From Centropus unirufus (taxonomy: Eukaryota > Chordata > Aves > Cuculiformes > Centropidae), in NCBI GenBank assembly GCA_013397695.1, contig VYZI01000320.1:94081-158080 (forward strand): 64,000 bases of DNA, in the 5' to 3' direction. Made by a program: the position numbers and the translations under genes. A model generated the notes under the pieces. That model was not told the DNA's origin, ran no database searches, and saw nothing but the letters and a program-made list of their open reading frames with translations. Numbering within the stretch: position 1 is the first letter of the stretch; each line of letters begins with the position of its first letter. Below, piece by piece: positions 13,269-25,100 of this stretch.

Positions 13269-14214
13269 GAGGAAGTAAGTACTGCTGATCTTCCCTGATG
13301 GCTAATTGAAGAGAATGTTGTCTAGGTATTGTTGACTAATGGAGTTAGTCGGTAGAACGGTGGAAGTTTTGTCACTTCAGTAATAAGCTCAATCTTAGGA
13401 GGAGGGGAAAAAAAAGGCTTAATTTGGGGGATTTCTAGATGTTTACGTGCACACAGAGATAGACATACTGAAATAAGGGGACTGGTCCAGTGAAACATTA
13501 ACAAGATAAAAAAGTGCTTATAATGTTTGCAGAATTTGCAAGGATTTTGGCAGGCAGGATTAAATTTTAAATGTCTTGGCAACTCGAGGCAATGTACTTC
13601 TTAAAAATTAAAAAGCAGTGCTTATCAAGTTTTATCTAGTAGATGTAAATTGTACTGTTCTTAAAAAAGCATAATTAACCCCATGACCAGCTGAAGAGGA
13701 TTGGAAACTCAATCTGGATGTTAGCAGGAAAACGTTTTCTAGTTACTCTGGGTGCCATAGATCAGCCATCCTGTGTTGCTGTGAAGTTGCCAAATATCAT
13801 CTGGAATACAGTGAAAAGTGTGACCTTGGAGATATCTAAGGCAGTTCTTTTTCTTAATAGCAAATAATTAGTACTGGTTACAGTTTTGGTCAATGCCATT
13901 TACTTGTGGTATAGACTGAGGCAGCCCAGAAGTCCAAAAATAAATTGAGACTTTAAATGTAAAAGTTAGAGTGAAAGTTTTCATAGAAGACTTTTTTGCC
14001 CAGAGAAGACTGAGGGCTACAGTCTGGAATGGCCTGCACTATTCTTCATGTTTGACAGAATAAGAATTAATTGCATTAAACACTAATAAGGAAGAACAAC
14101 TTGTCCAATGTAGGAGTAACTGAATAGTGAAACAGCCTGTGGAGTTCGGTTGTAGAAATTTGGATGTGAAAAGTTGCATGAAATATCTTCCCTCTGCTTC
14201 TTAAATAGTTTGTT

Positions 14215-14662
14215 GACGCAACTCCTCCCATATGAGGACAGGCTGAGACAATTGGGCTCATTCAGCCTGGAGAAGAGAAGGTGCCTGGGGGACCTTATAG
14301 CAGCCTTCCAGTACTGAAAGTGGGGGGCCTATGGGAAGAGCTGGGGAGGAGCTCGTTTTCAGGCAGTGCAGGGACAGGACGAGAGGTAATGGTTTTAAGC
14401 AGAAGGAGGGGAGATAGATGAAATATCAGGAAGAGATTTCCTGGGTGTGGAGCAGGGGGGAACACTGGAACAGGTTGTCCAGAGAAGTCATGGGTGCCCC
14501 ATCCCTGAAGGTGTTAATGGCCAGGCTGGATGGGGGTTGGGGGGTGTTCTGAGCTTGAGCAGCCTGATCTAGTGGGAAATGTCCCTGGCCAGGGCAGGGA
14601 GTTGGAACCAGATGATCTTACAAGTCCTAACCAAACCATTCTATAATTCTGATTGTTACATG
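14215..14662 (+). mobile_element. CR1 LINE, 5'-truncated
   Basis: Contains 'GAGGACAGGCTGAGACAATT', 'TTCAGCCTGGAGAAGAGAAG', 'CCTTCCAGTACTGAAAG' and the 3' end AACCAAACCATTCTATAATT. Confidence 0.93.
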
Positions 14663-16081
14663 TTGAACCTTTAATGTGGAAAAAGGAGCGCATCAAGATT
14701 TCTTTTATGAGCTTTAATTTGCTGAGGATGGGGATTCCCCCATACAGAATCACTTAACTCCAGGATAATGGTGCTTTTTTTTTAGGAGAAACGAGGTCAA
14801 CTAATTTGTTTCTATGGGAATTGTCTTGATGAGGAATGTACCCTCCTCTTTGATAACAGGTCGAGATGAGAAAGATGATGAAATTTCTAGCAGGCAGCTT
14901 TTTGGGGGGATACTCTGCAGGTGTTCTTTTAAGCTTGTTTTCTGGTGGGTGTTGGTCAAATTTTAGTTTCCAGCTTTTGTCTGCTAGACCATGGGACTTG
15001 TAGAGTCTTGCAGTCTGAATGCCATCCAGGAGAGAGTAGTGAGCAATACAGTTTCTGTGCCCTTTTTTTATTTAGAACAAAGCTGTTTAATAACTGAGGT
15101 TGTCTTGATGCTCGGTCTCTTTCTAATATATTACCTGCACATGCTACTTGTTACTGCCTGTGACTTTCTAATTCCGTAGTTTTATTTTTCCAACTAATTG
15201 CAGTGTGAACTATTTGAGCACTGTTGAAGTGGCACAGAGGAATGTCAATGGCTTTTGCTCCAAGTCCTGGATAGGATGAGCTCTGTGCTGCACAGATAAC
15301 AGGAGCTTGGTATTGCAGAGGACTTGTAACCTGAACAGATAAAAGTAGAGCAGGTTCAACATCGCACCTCAGAGTGATGTCAGTGATAGTGACAAAACAA
15401 TTTTGTGTCTGTGTGGTGTCTTTTTTGCCCCATGGTGTCTTTTTTTTTTTCTTTTAAACCAACTAGTAAAATGGGAGAAAAAGAATGTGATAGAAATGAG
15501 GTGTGGGCAGATGAGGATTAGAGGGCCCTGTGTTGGCAAGAGTTGTTAAATAAAGGGATGGAAGTGAGAGGTGTTCGAGCTGAAGGTGGGAAAAGTCCAG
15601 ACAAAAATGTGTTCCGAAGTTTTTCTTCTACCAATAGTTTTCTTTCAAATGGTGAATTTTTAAAGTTTCCATTTTGTCTTGGACCTCTTGCACTTCTATC
15701 TGATAGAGCCCTCACAAAACGTGTTCTATACTAACAAGTTATATATTGCTAAGAATCATCAATAACTCTTGCTTCTAGCATTGGTGTGACGCTAATGGAC
15801 TTGTAATAGAAACAGCAGGGTAAAGCAGCATAAAATACAGGGATTTTTTTCTGTCATAGTGTGTGTGCTGCTTAAATTGATGAGAGTAATGCCCCTAATT
15901 CCATGGAGCATTAGGAAAGCATTATTTTAAGTGCTTTATATTCTTCCTTATGCTGTGAAATCCTGCCTGTGTGTGTTCCCTTTACTGAGGAGACTTGTAA
16001 CACTTTTTCTACTGCTGCTGTTTACCATGGGGTGTGGAAGGAAGTTTCTTTTGTTCTTATGGCTTTTCTCCTCTTTTTCAG

Positions 16082-16157
16082 GAATAAGAAACTCTTTAGC
16101 AAGAAAAAGTTGAAAAGGAAACAGAAGACTAAATTGAAAGTAAAAACACGCAACAAG
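16082..16157 (+). CDS. MYCBP2: MYCBP2 exon (probably coding exon 2): basic N-terminal segment
   Basis: This is a 76-nt exon. Its first base completes a split codon and the remaining 25 codons are whole. The acceptor is a strong pyrimidine tract ending in CAG, and the donor is AAG|GTAAGT. The peptide is extremely basic (NKKLFSKKKLKRKQK followed by further Lys/Arg), resembling a nuclear-localisation-type cluster. This cluster is shared with mammalian MYCBP2 immediately after the GC-rich first exon. Mammalian exon 1 encodes about 100 residues; no counterpart is visible in the 16 kb upstream, so exon 1 should lie before the window. Confidence 0.93.
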
Positions 16158-19100
16158 GTAAGTCTGTAACCAACCTGACAAAGCCCTGACTCAAAAATGA
16201 AAGTAATTCTAATTGACAGAAACATAAGGCAAAAGTGTAAGTAGCAATTTATTTGTTTAGAGTAGATGGTAATAAGCCAGGATTGTTTACTGATTGTATT
16301 TGTTTATTTGTTTATTATGTTTTACTTGACTATGATTCGGGTGTTCCATCTTGTTCACTATGTTTGCTAGTGATGCTTGGCATGAAATGGCATGAACAGC
16401 TTTTTTGGTTCTCCAGTTACGAAACTGTAAATATAGCTAAAAGTGTTGGTCTTAAAGTTAAAACTTGAGAGATGTATGTCTAGCCATCTGTTAAGGGCTA
16501 CTGCTGCAAAGAATTCTGTCCATAGTGGCTGAAGGAGAATGGGAACATTTGGTGGTTAAGGTATACCAAGGTGCATCTAAAAATTGTTCTATACAGGAAT
16601 AGATGGCACTTAATCATTTCTATTAATATTTCCTCCCTGTGTAACCCTTGTCCCCATCACTTGAAATGTATAGGAGCATTGCAATGAACTTCATAAAAAT
16701 GCTTACTTGTTGCAGAGAAGAAATCTAGGCAGAAGGAGCAGTGTTTTAAACTACTGCTCTCCTGCATTGTTTTGCTGTTAGAGGGCTATTATTTCTCTGT
16801 TTAAGCTAGAGTCTTGGAAGGATTTTCATGAGGGCTCACAGCAGGTAGTCTTTCTAGGTTCCTGTTGTAGTCACAACAGACAGCAGCTCATTTCTGTAAT
16901 GGCTCAGGAGGAAGAACCACTGAAATTCAGTGAAAACACTTCCTAGTCAGTTGAATGCCCTAATAATTAAAGTAAACTTTAGAACAAATTGGCCACCTTA
17001 TCCTTATTTGCCAAACCTCATGTAGTTTCTCTATCTCAAGACAGATGACTTCAGGAGGGTGATGCAAACCCTCTATCACTTCATTCAGTCTTGCCTTTTT
17101 GGATACCTTCTGCTTATCTCAAGTAGTACAGCTCCAGACCATGGTGTAGAAGGGGCTTATCTTCACTTCTGTTCCAGTGCTGTACAGTGAAATATTTCTG
17201 GTCCAAAATTTTATTTTCAGCCACTTCTTCAGTTGTTATGACTTTAGAAGTTTTAGCCTCATTCCCTTCCTGTTTTATCAGACCCAGTGATCTTTTTATG
17301 TAGAAAATCAAGTTAGAATTTGCAGAATGGAGTTGGTCTTTGGGTGTTCTGTCTGGTAACAGAAATTGTTCTTTTAAGATGACTCTTCAGCTTTGGTCTT
17401 TGTTACTGTGTACAGAGCACCTTATCTTTCTGGGTAGCGGTGCTTTAGTTGAATTGCCAAGGAGGAAGTTAAGTACAGAACTGCTGTTCTTCACAAGTTT
17501 GACAGTCAAATGCGCTTCTTGGATTTAGTTGCATTGGATAAATGGATTGGCAGGATCCCTTCTGAATGTACAAAGATAACGTGGGCATACTAAAGGCTGG
17601 TTCTCATCAGTAGTTACAGATTTGGCACTAGCTGATCTTCTCTGCATCTCATCCATAGGGAGGGTTATTTTCATGACTTTTCTTGTATTTCAGGCAGCTT
17701 CCACTTGAAGCATTGAGTTTTTTCTGCCTTTGAAAAGCATGAGGTTTTTTTAATATGTTGTAGAGATTCCTCTGTGGCAGACAGTCTTTGAGGCAGGGCA
17801 GGGTTGAGCAGCAGAACATGGGTGATCATTCCAAGTCACTGGGGTACAGCAAAGCACTCCAGCTTATTCCTGCATGATAGCAGGAAATTGTGTATTTCCT
17901 GAAAAATGTAGTTGAAAGGGGAAAGATAAAATCAGCTTCATACCTTTGTCAGTAAACAAAGTTTGTTAGCTTAGAGTGAAGTGGGTTTTGGTTGTTTCCT
18001 TTCTTCTTGTTGGTTTGCTGGAGTTTTTTTTTACCCCCATATGCTTTCCAATGCATTCCTCCACACCTATCACTGCAGAATAAGCCCTACAATCATTTTT
18101 TTACTGGAGTATCTGAAAACAGAAAGTGTAGTCTCAGGAAAATGTGCTCTTTCCATTATAATAGGGCACATTGAAAAGCCCATCATTACCGAACATTCTG
18201 AGTAGGAAAGCTGGTGAGCATCAGTGTATTTTTTAAGACCCAGGGTCTTTTAGTCTGAACACAGTTGGAGCTTTCTCTTAATTTGCTTAGTAGAGGCAGA
18301 GAAGGCCTTAAATTAACAAGCTGAAGGAACCCCAAAATGTGGTATTTATGTCCTACATGTAGTAAAAACATAATGGAAGAGAGCACACAAGTCACTGAGC
18401 AACTGGAAGGAAATTATTTCCACCATCTAAGCATTGAATGCTATAACATTTTCTGCATAAAATATTAATTGGTGTTTCATGCAGCCCAGTAGTTGGACCC
18501 TCATTCTCTTTCTGAGCTAGGGTCATCTTATGACCACTTCTGTTTGAATTGCTGTTACCTTCTGCATTTGTGGTTTCCCTTTTTTTTTTTTTTTTTTTGA
18601 TAGAGGTATAAAAGTTTTCTGTCTGGGTGTAGTGTGTTTTGACTTTAGAAACTTAGTGCTGAATAGAGTGACTTTTATATGGAAAACAAATAAGTTGTTA
18701 TTAGAGGTGTGTCTAGCACCTTGGATCTGTCTCTCCCACTTAGTTTTCCCCTTTCTGGGGTGGGGGTGAGGGAGAGCAAAAATTACCACAACAAAATTGT
18801 GGACAGCGCAACTTCACCCTGTGAATATTGCTGCTTCCACTTCCTCCCTTCTTTCACTCCCTGGAGTTTTCTCACTTGCCTGTTAACTCAGAAAAGTGCT
18901 AAGAGACTAGATGGAAAGCCCCAGAGGTCAGTTGTCTGCCCTCCTAACATTATTTGACGAATATTGAAACATTGGAGTCTGCCAGAGTATGTACTTCCAG
19001 TGTTCAGCGTCCACCTGTTTACGCTATGCAGGAGTTATGCTCTGACTTCTTTAGCTTTTACAAATGGAAGAAATAAAACCTTGGGAAAACGTAGTTCCTG

Positions 19101-22100
19101 TAGCAGAAGAATTTATTATAAAGTAATGATTAGATGTGTAAGGTGGATCATGTGGAATAAATGTTGGTCTCATTAAAAAAACATGTGGCTTCTCAAATAA
19201 TTTGGCAGTGTTTTTGGCAGCTTTTTGTAGTATTTGGTGCTTCAACCTCAAGAGGACATCGCTTTCTAAGAGATGTTTGAACTGTTCAGAGAAGAATTTG
19301 GTGTGATTCTGTGCTGTGTTAGTCATAGGTTAGATCACATGGTGGTTATAGATTTACTTCTCTCCAACAGATTAACTTTCCTAAATGGTGGTCTAATTCC
19401 ATCATGTCTGTGAATATTCCAATTTATTTTTTTATTCCAATCACCTGGTTCAAGAGGAAGGAAATAAATTGGTCAGAAAGTAAGCTTGTGTATGGATTTA
19501 ATCTTTTGGACAAACAGCTTGTTCAGGTGTGAGACAAGTGTTAAGGAAACGAGAGGGTTTTGATTTTCCCACCTCCTTCTCTGAGCATAATGGAACATTG
19601 CAATGGGTGAACTGAGAGACTCTCATGAGTCTGGTTGTTCTGTTCTATGAACAAACCTCTTCTACATAATGCATTCTTCTATTTAGCAGGGACTGTATAT
19701 TTGCAAGGGCAAGTCTCATATCAGGTTATGTCCATCTGTGCTTCATTGTCTCTCCTAAGATGGCCTCTTCTCTTTTAGAAAAATAACACACAAGAAATGA
19801 AATTTTATCTTCATGTATTAAAACTGTGTTCATCGTTTTTTCCTTACATTGTCTAATTTTATCTTAAATGTTTGGAGAACATTATCAGCTTCTGTTTTGC
19901 CTACATAAAACACAGAATACTTTTGTGAGGGATTTATTTAGGTTTATTCTCTTGAGAGCCTCTTTATTCATATCAAAAAGATGCCTCAGTTATTCTGACC
20001 ATTGAAATTACCTTTGATCACTGTTACCTCACATTGTATGGTTTCAGTTTAGTGTCTCCTTTATGGAAGTTTAATATTGCACGTTTTGTGAGAATGACAT
20101 CATGTTTAAAAATTGATCCTACTTTCCACCAAAATTTAATTTTAGATGTTCTCTCTAGCCCAAATAAATCTTTCCAGTACTCAAGACAGAAGATGTGATA
20201 AATACTGGGTATCAGTGAAGTATGTTTGAACACATGGAGATATTCAAGACCCAGATGGGATGAGGCTTTGAGCAACCGGTTCCAGTAGAAGGTGTCCCTT
20301 CCTATGGCAGGGGGTTCAGAACTTTAAAGTTGATGACTTTAAAGGTCGTTTCCAACCCAAACCATTCAATGACTCTGTGTTTCACCACATATCTTGAAAA
20401 GGTGAATTTTCAATTTATGATACCAAGTGAAAAGGCGAAGATAAAGTTTTCAGAATGTTCCACTTTCTCACCTATCATATGAAAACCACTAAATCAAAGC
20501 ACATAATTCTTTTTTCCAGTCTCAAAGCTCCATTCCTTTTGAAAGCGATAGCAATTGCATATTCCATGAGACCAAATCCTTTGGGAGAAAAAAAAATGTA
20601 GAGCCCATCATGTTGTCTTCTGCTCGGATATCCCAGAAGCTAGGCTTTTAGTCAATCTTACACATAGTGAGTGCTTTGGATTGCAATATTCCAGCAGCCA
20701 CAAAGAAACACACATTTAGAATTACAGAAGTTGTCGTTGCTCTTCATGTTATTCACAATGTCACAAAATTGTTTAACACAACTGTGGATATTAAGGCTCT
20801 TAAAATTAAGAAAACAAGCTATTACAGTGGGGTTTTTTTTCTTGAAATAATGTATTCCCACATAGCTCATGAGCAATCCAATGGATTGTTAATAATTCTG
20901 GATCTGCACAAAATGAATAGTTTGCTTCACTGAGTTCTTAGAAGTTGATTAACATCTTGGCCTAATGTTCCACTGTTTTCCTTGACAATGTAGGAATATT
21001 TTGTGTCAACATGAAATGCAGTATCATCAAAAGAATTGTTGTAACTTAAAATAGACTTTGTTAGTTTGGTACAATAATTACTAGATGGTGTTCTGTAGGC
21101 AGAGTCAGCGGTTGGAATTTCAGAATTACCTGTTTAGCTTGGAATCTGTGAACCAGGAACAAGACTGTGTATTTGGGAGCACAAATCTCATCTAATCGGG
21201 GAAGCTGGTATGGCTGTGTTGAAGAGGGACCCAATGCCATGGCTCTCATTAGTTGCAGAAAAGTGGACTTCAGGTTGATGATGGGATGAACTCAAGTCCC
21301 AGTTTCTGAACTCCATCAGTGCGTCTGACTGCAGTGAAGTTACAGATCTGTTGTATTCTAGAAAGGAAAGAAATTACCTCCTGCAAATAAAACTTCTGAT
21401 GTCTGTTTTGAATTCCCTCCACTACTGCTGTCGAAGAGAAGTAAAAAGGGTGGGAGGAAAGCTACTCACTGAATATTTGCATTAGATGGGCAGAAAGCTT
21501 TCATCATTTTTTTTCTTTTATCAGCTCCATCTCTACTTGTTTATAATAGAAATCTAAGAAAGTCATGTTTGTACAACCTGTTCATATTACCTCCAGTTTT
21601 GAACAGATGTTTCTTTTGAAGGCCTGGAAACGGCAAGTGTTATAGTTAAAAGCCCCTCAGAGATAAGCAAATCAATCACAGATAAATCATCAGTGCTTTT
21701 CACATTCTGATGAAATTTGTGGGGTAAAAGCGAGAACAATGTAATGATCAAGGTTTCCTTCTTACTTTGCCACCAGAAACAATGTGTCTTGTTATTCAGC
21801 ACCTTTCTTTTACCCTGAGACACTATAAGTATTTGTATATTCATACATTTAATGCCAATTCAATTGAGGGGTTTTTTTCCCTTCAAATGAAAAACAATAA
21901 ACAGTGAAAGTCATAATGCCCCTTGAATTCTAACCTTTTTTACAATCCAACAACTTACTATGTAAAATGAATCGCAGAATGGTTTGGGTTGGAAGGAACC
22001 TTAAAGATGATCCAGTTCCAACCCCCTGCTATGCGGAGGATCTACTTTGTACAGTTACAAGGCCAGTGGTTTTAAACTGACAAAGCCAGGTAGTGAATTT

Positions 22101-25100
22101 CAAAAATGATTCTTCATGGACGTTGATAGGATTGCTACTGTATTTGCCAAGTGTGCAATTGGATGGAGCATGAGATACTTCTAGTTTCAAAGAAGTTACT
22201 GATCTCAGAGATAAGGTATTGTGAAGGGAAAGTGGAGCTGTGAACTAACTGTAAATAGTGGGTGGATATCACAGCTAGGAATTAAACTCTAGTTCTAACT
22301 CATGTATTCTTGTGCTACATTGTTCAGATAGTAGGGTTTTCTGCAGAATACTGTGTTGTGCTAAAGCCTGAGCAGGAGATCAGTGTCTGTAACTACAGTC
22401 TGTGTACTGCTCTATAAGAGTGAGGGACTAAACACAGGAGTATAGAATATTTAAAGTGCTTACTGTTTACAAGCTCAAGCATTAGGTAAGTATTTAGTAG
22501 TTGTAAATTATTGAGAATGAGGAAGGAGTTTATTTCTGAAAAAGCCAGCCTATTACAGGCAAGAAACTATACAGGGATATTGAGCACTGTAATGTCTAAA
22601 ATGATCTGTGCTAATTAAACAAGCTGGCCAACCAACTTCAGAAAAGGCTACAGGAGATAAAGAACTTGGACTGTTCTGGAACAAAGTCTCGGCTAAAGTC
22701 CTGACAAGAACTGAAATGGATACTGTTCGCAGAAGTTGCAATTATGATATGTGATACTAATCAGATAAGTGAACTTAAGGTAGAGATATTTTAGAGGATA
22801 TCCAGATATTTTTGTCTTCCTGGAACTGTCAGGAAACTGGGCAATGCGAAGTCAACTTCCTAAATAACTTTTTTTAACCTGTGCAGTTCGACTGAGTTAG
22901 CTTTAAAGCCGGAAGCTGTTATTGCATGTTTGCCTTAGCAGCTGCACAAACTCTTGGGGTATGTGCATGGCCAACTGACCTAGAGAAGAGTCGTTGTGTT
23001 ATCACCACTTAGTTTTCTGGTGCCAAATGCATTTTGAAGAATGTAGTAGCTCGTTAGCACTGGTAGCAGTCCAAATCTGTTGTGATGCAATTTGATAGTG
23101 GAATAGTATGAGCTTGTGGCTTGAGTTTTTGCATTGGTAAGTGTTGTGGGTTTTCTAACAGCAGCTGGGCTATTTCAAAGTTATTCATCTTGAACAAGAA
23201 CTAAACTTGTCTTTCAGTCCCGAATGGCAGAAGTTCTCTTGGATAAAATAGGCTACAGAGCAATCAAATGCTTCTTAATGTTTTAGCTTGCAATAATTTT
23301 GTAATAATGATGGAAAGGAAGGATATGCAAATATGTGCCAGTATAGTCAGAATAATATTATAGTCAAAAATAAAAAGAAATACAAGAGGATTCTGACTCA
23401 TTCTAACCCCACATTCCTTGAAAATTTGCCTTGCACATTCAGGGAAATTTGGCCTGCCCTCTTAATCCAGGCCTTCTCTCCTTATGTGGTCTATGCCTTG
23501 TGTTGATACTGTAGACCCTGGTAGATTTTTGTATTTGTTTGTCCATTAAATTTTTATTGTCCACAGCACCCTGCTGAGGAAAGTATTGAAACTTGCTATC
23601 TCTTGTCAAAAGCTAATGGTATTTTTAATTTCTAATATTCATTTAGCAAACAGCTTAGATATTTTATATGTACCAGTAGATTGAAATCAACAACTATAAT
23701 AACAAGTAACACATATTAAAATTCAGTGATAACATTAAAAAAAACCTAAAGAAAGGGACTAACCCTTGTTTAGCAGAGTGCAGGATTTCTCTTTGTGTCT
23801 TTTGGCTGTGGTACAGTTTTGGACCATTCTGTAGCTTGAGCTGCTTTTATTTTCCATCGGAGTTTCCTCATCAGATTGAGAGGTATAGAGTAAAGACAGG
23901 CGTGATATATTGAAATTTCTCCCTCTTCCACATTTCTTCTCTGCCTGAGATATAATTGGTGCTTCAACAGGAAAGTCGTCTCCATTTCAAGAATCATTTG
24001 GCTGGGCAAAATTGAGACTGTTGAGATAGTTACTTGTATTTACCGAAGCTTGAAACTTTTAATAAACTTAAATCTAATTTCTTTTTTTCAGACTGAAAGC
24101 CTAGAGAGTACAATAACCATACCGGATATCAGATTACATAGCAATCCTTCAGCTTTTAATGTTTACTGCAATGTCCGCCACTGTGTGTTGGAGTGGCAAA
24201 AAAAGGAAACATCTGTATCTTTGGCTTCAAAGAACAGTGTACAGAGCGGGGATTCGGACAGTGATGAAGAGGAGGAATCCAAAGAACCACCTATTAAACT
24301 CCCAAAGGCAAGTAACTCGTTACTGTTTCAACTGTACCATATATGTGCTCTACACTTTCCTTGTTCTTTGGGGGGATTCAAGAACAGCTGATCAGAAAAT
24401 AGGGATAGTTTTATTTGTACTCTGTCTAGTCCAGAATCACCTGTTTTAATGAATTAAGAACATAGATACACCTGCTCAATAATTAAAGTCAATTAAGTGT
24501 CAAGTAAACATTCAATTTGCAGTGTTATATAAATTCCAGTACTTGAAAATAAGCTACGGCCTCAAAAGTCTACACAAAAAGCTGATAAGGCAGCTCTTGC
24601 ATCTGTAGCTGGTCATGATANNNNNNNNNNNNNNNNNNNNNNNNNNNNNNNNNNNNNNNNNNNNNTTGATGGAGTGTTTCTAAGATGGTTTGCCAGGTGT
24701 ATGTGTAATTACAGTAACTTGATTTTTCTTACTTCAGTTTTTTTAATCATTCCTCTTTTTTGCGTTAGTGCCTTTTTGGTACTAATAAATCTAGATTGTA
24801 ATGCACATTAGGATTTTGGACACTATATTTCTTAGGATGGGGTTTTTTACTATCTACTACTCCTATGCTTATACTAGAATTAATGGTGGAAAGTCAGAAG
24901 TTATCTATATATAGTTACTGATTTCTTAATATGTTTTAATTTCATTATTCACTTGTGCTTTAACACGTAACCTTGAACATTCTTTTTGTTCAATGCTGGC
25001 TTATTAATGCTATGAATCCTTCTTTTTGTTACTCTTTGAGTATAAAATCATATTTGCAGTAACTTTCTTTGTATTTTCTCTAAAAAGAATGCAAATACTG

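Larger units (their letters stand above)
1..16081 (+). other. MYCBP2: MYCBP2 intron 1 (3' part)
   Basis: At least 16 kb of intron precede the first exon in the window. It contains CR1 copies at about 580-921, 4407-4735, 6159-7775, 12700-13268 and 14215-14662, and a solo LTR at 3050-3655. Between these I see AT-rich unique sequence with no open frame resembling a known protein, no CpG-island-like stretch and no promoter that I could support. Weak CR1-like 3' ends occur near 9985-10040 and possibly 11030-11140. The 10096-10450 stretch has higher GC and two overlapping 100-codon frames; I do not recognise it. Confidence 0.85.
16158..24091 (+). other. MYCBP2: MYCBP2 intron, 7.9 kb
   Basis: This GT-AG intron holds two CR1 remnants (20228-20384 sense, 21969-22035 antisense) and a run of 19 T at 18580-18598. 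The remainder is AT-rich sequence in which I see no further exon or RNA gene. Confidence 0.85.

Noticed and set aside
1..16081. Search for MYCBP2 first exon or promoter
   Set aside because: No GC-rich block, CpG cluster or Ala/Gly-rich N-terminal peptide is present, so the first exon must be outside the window.
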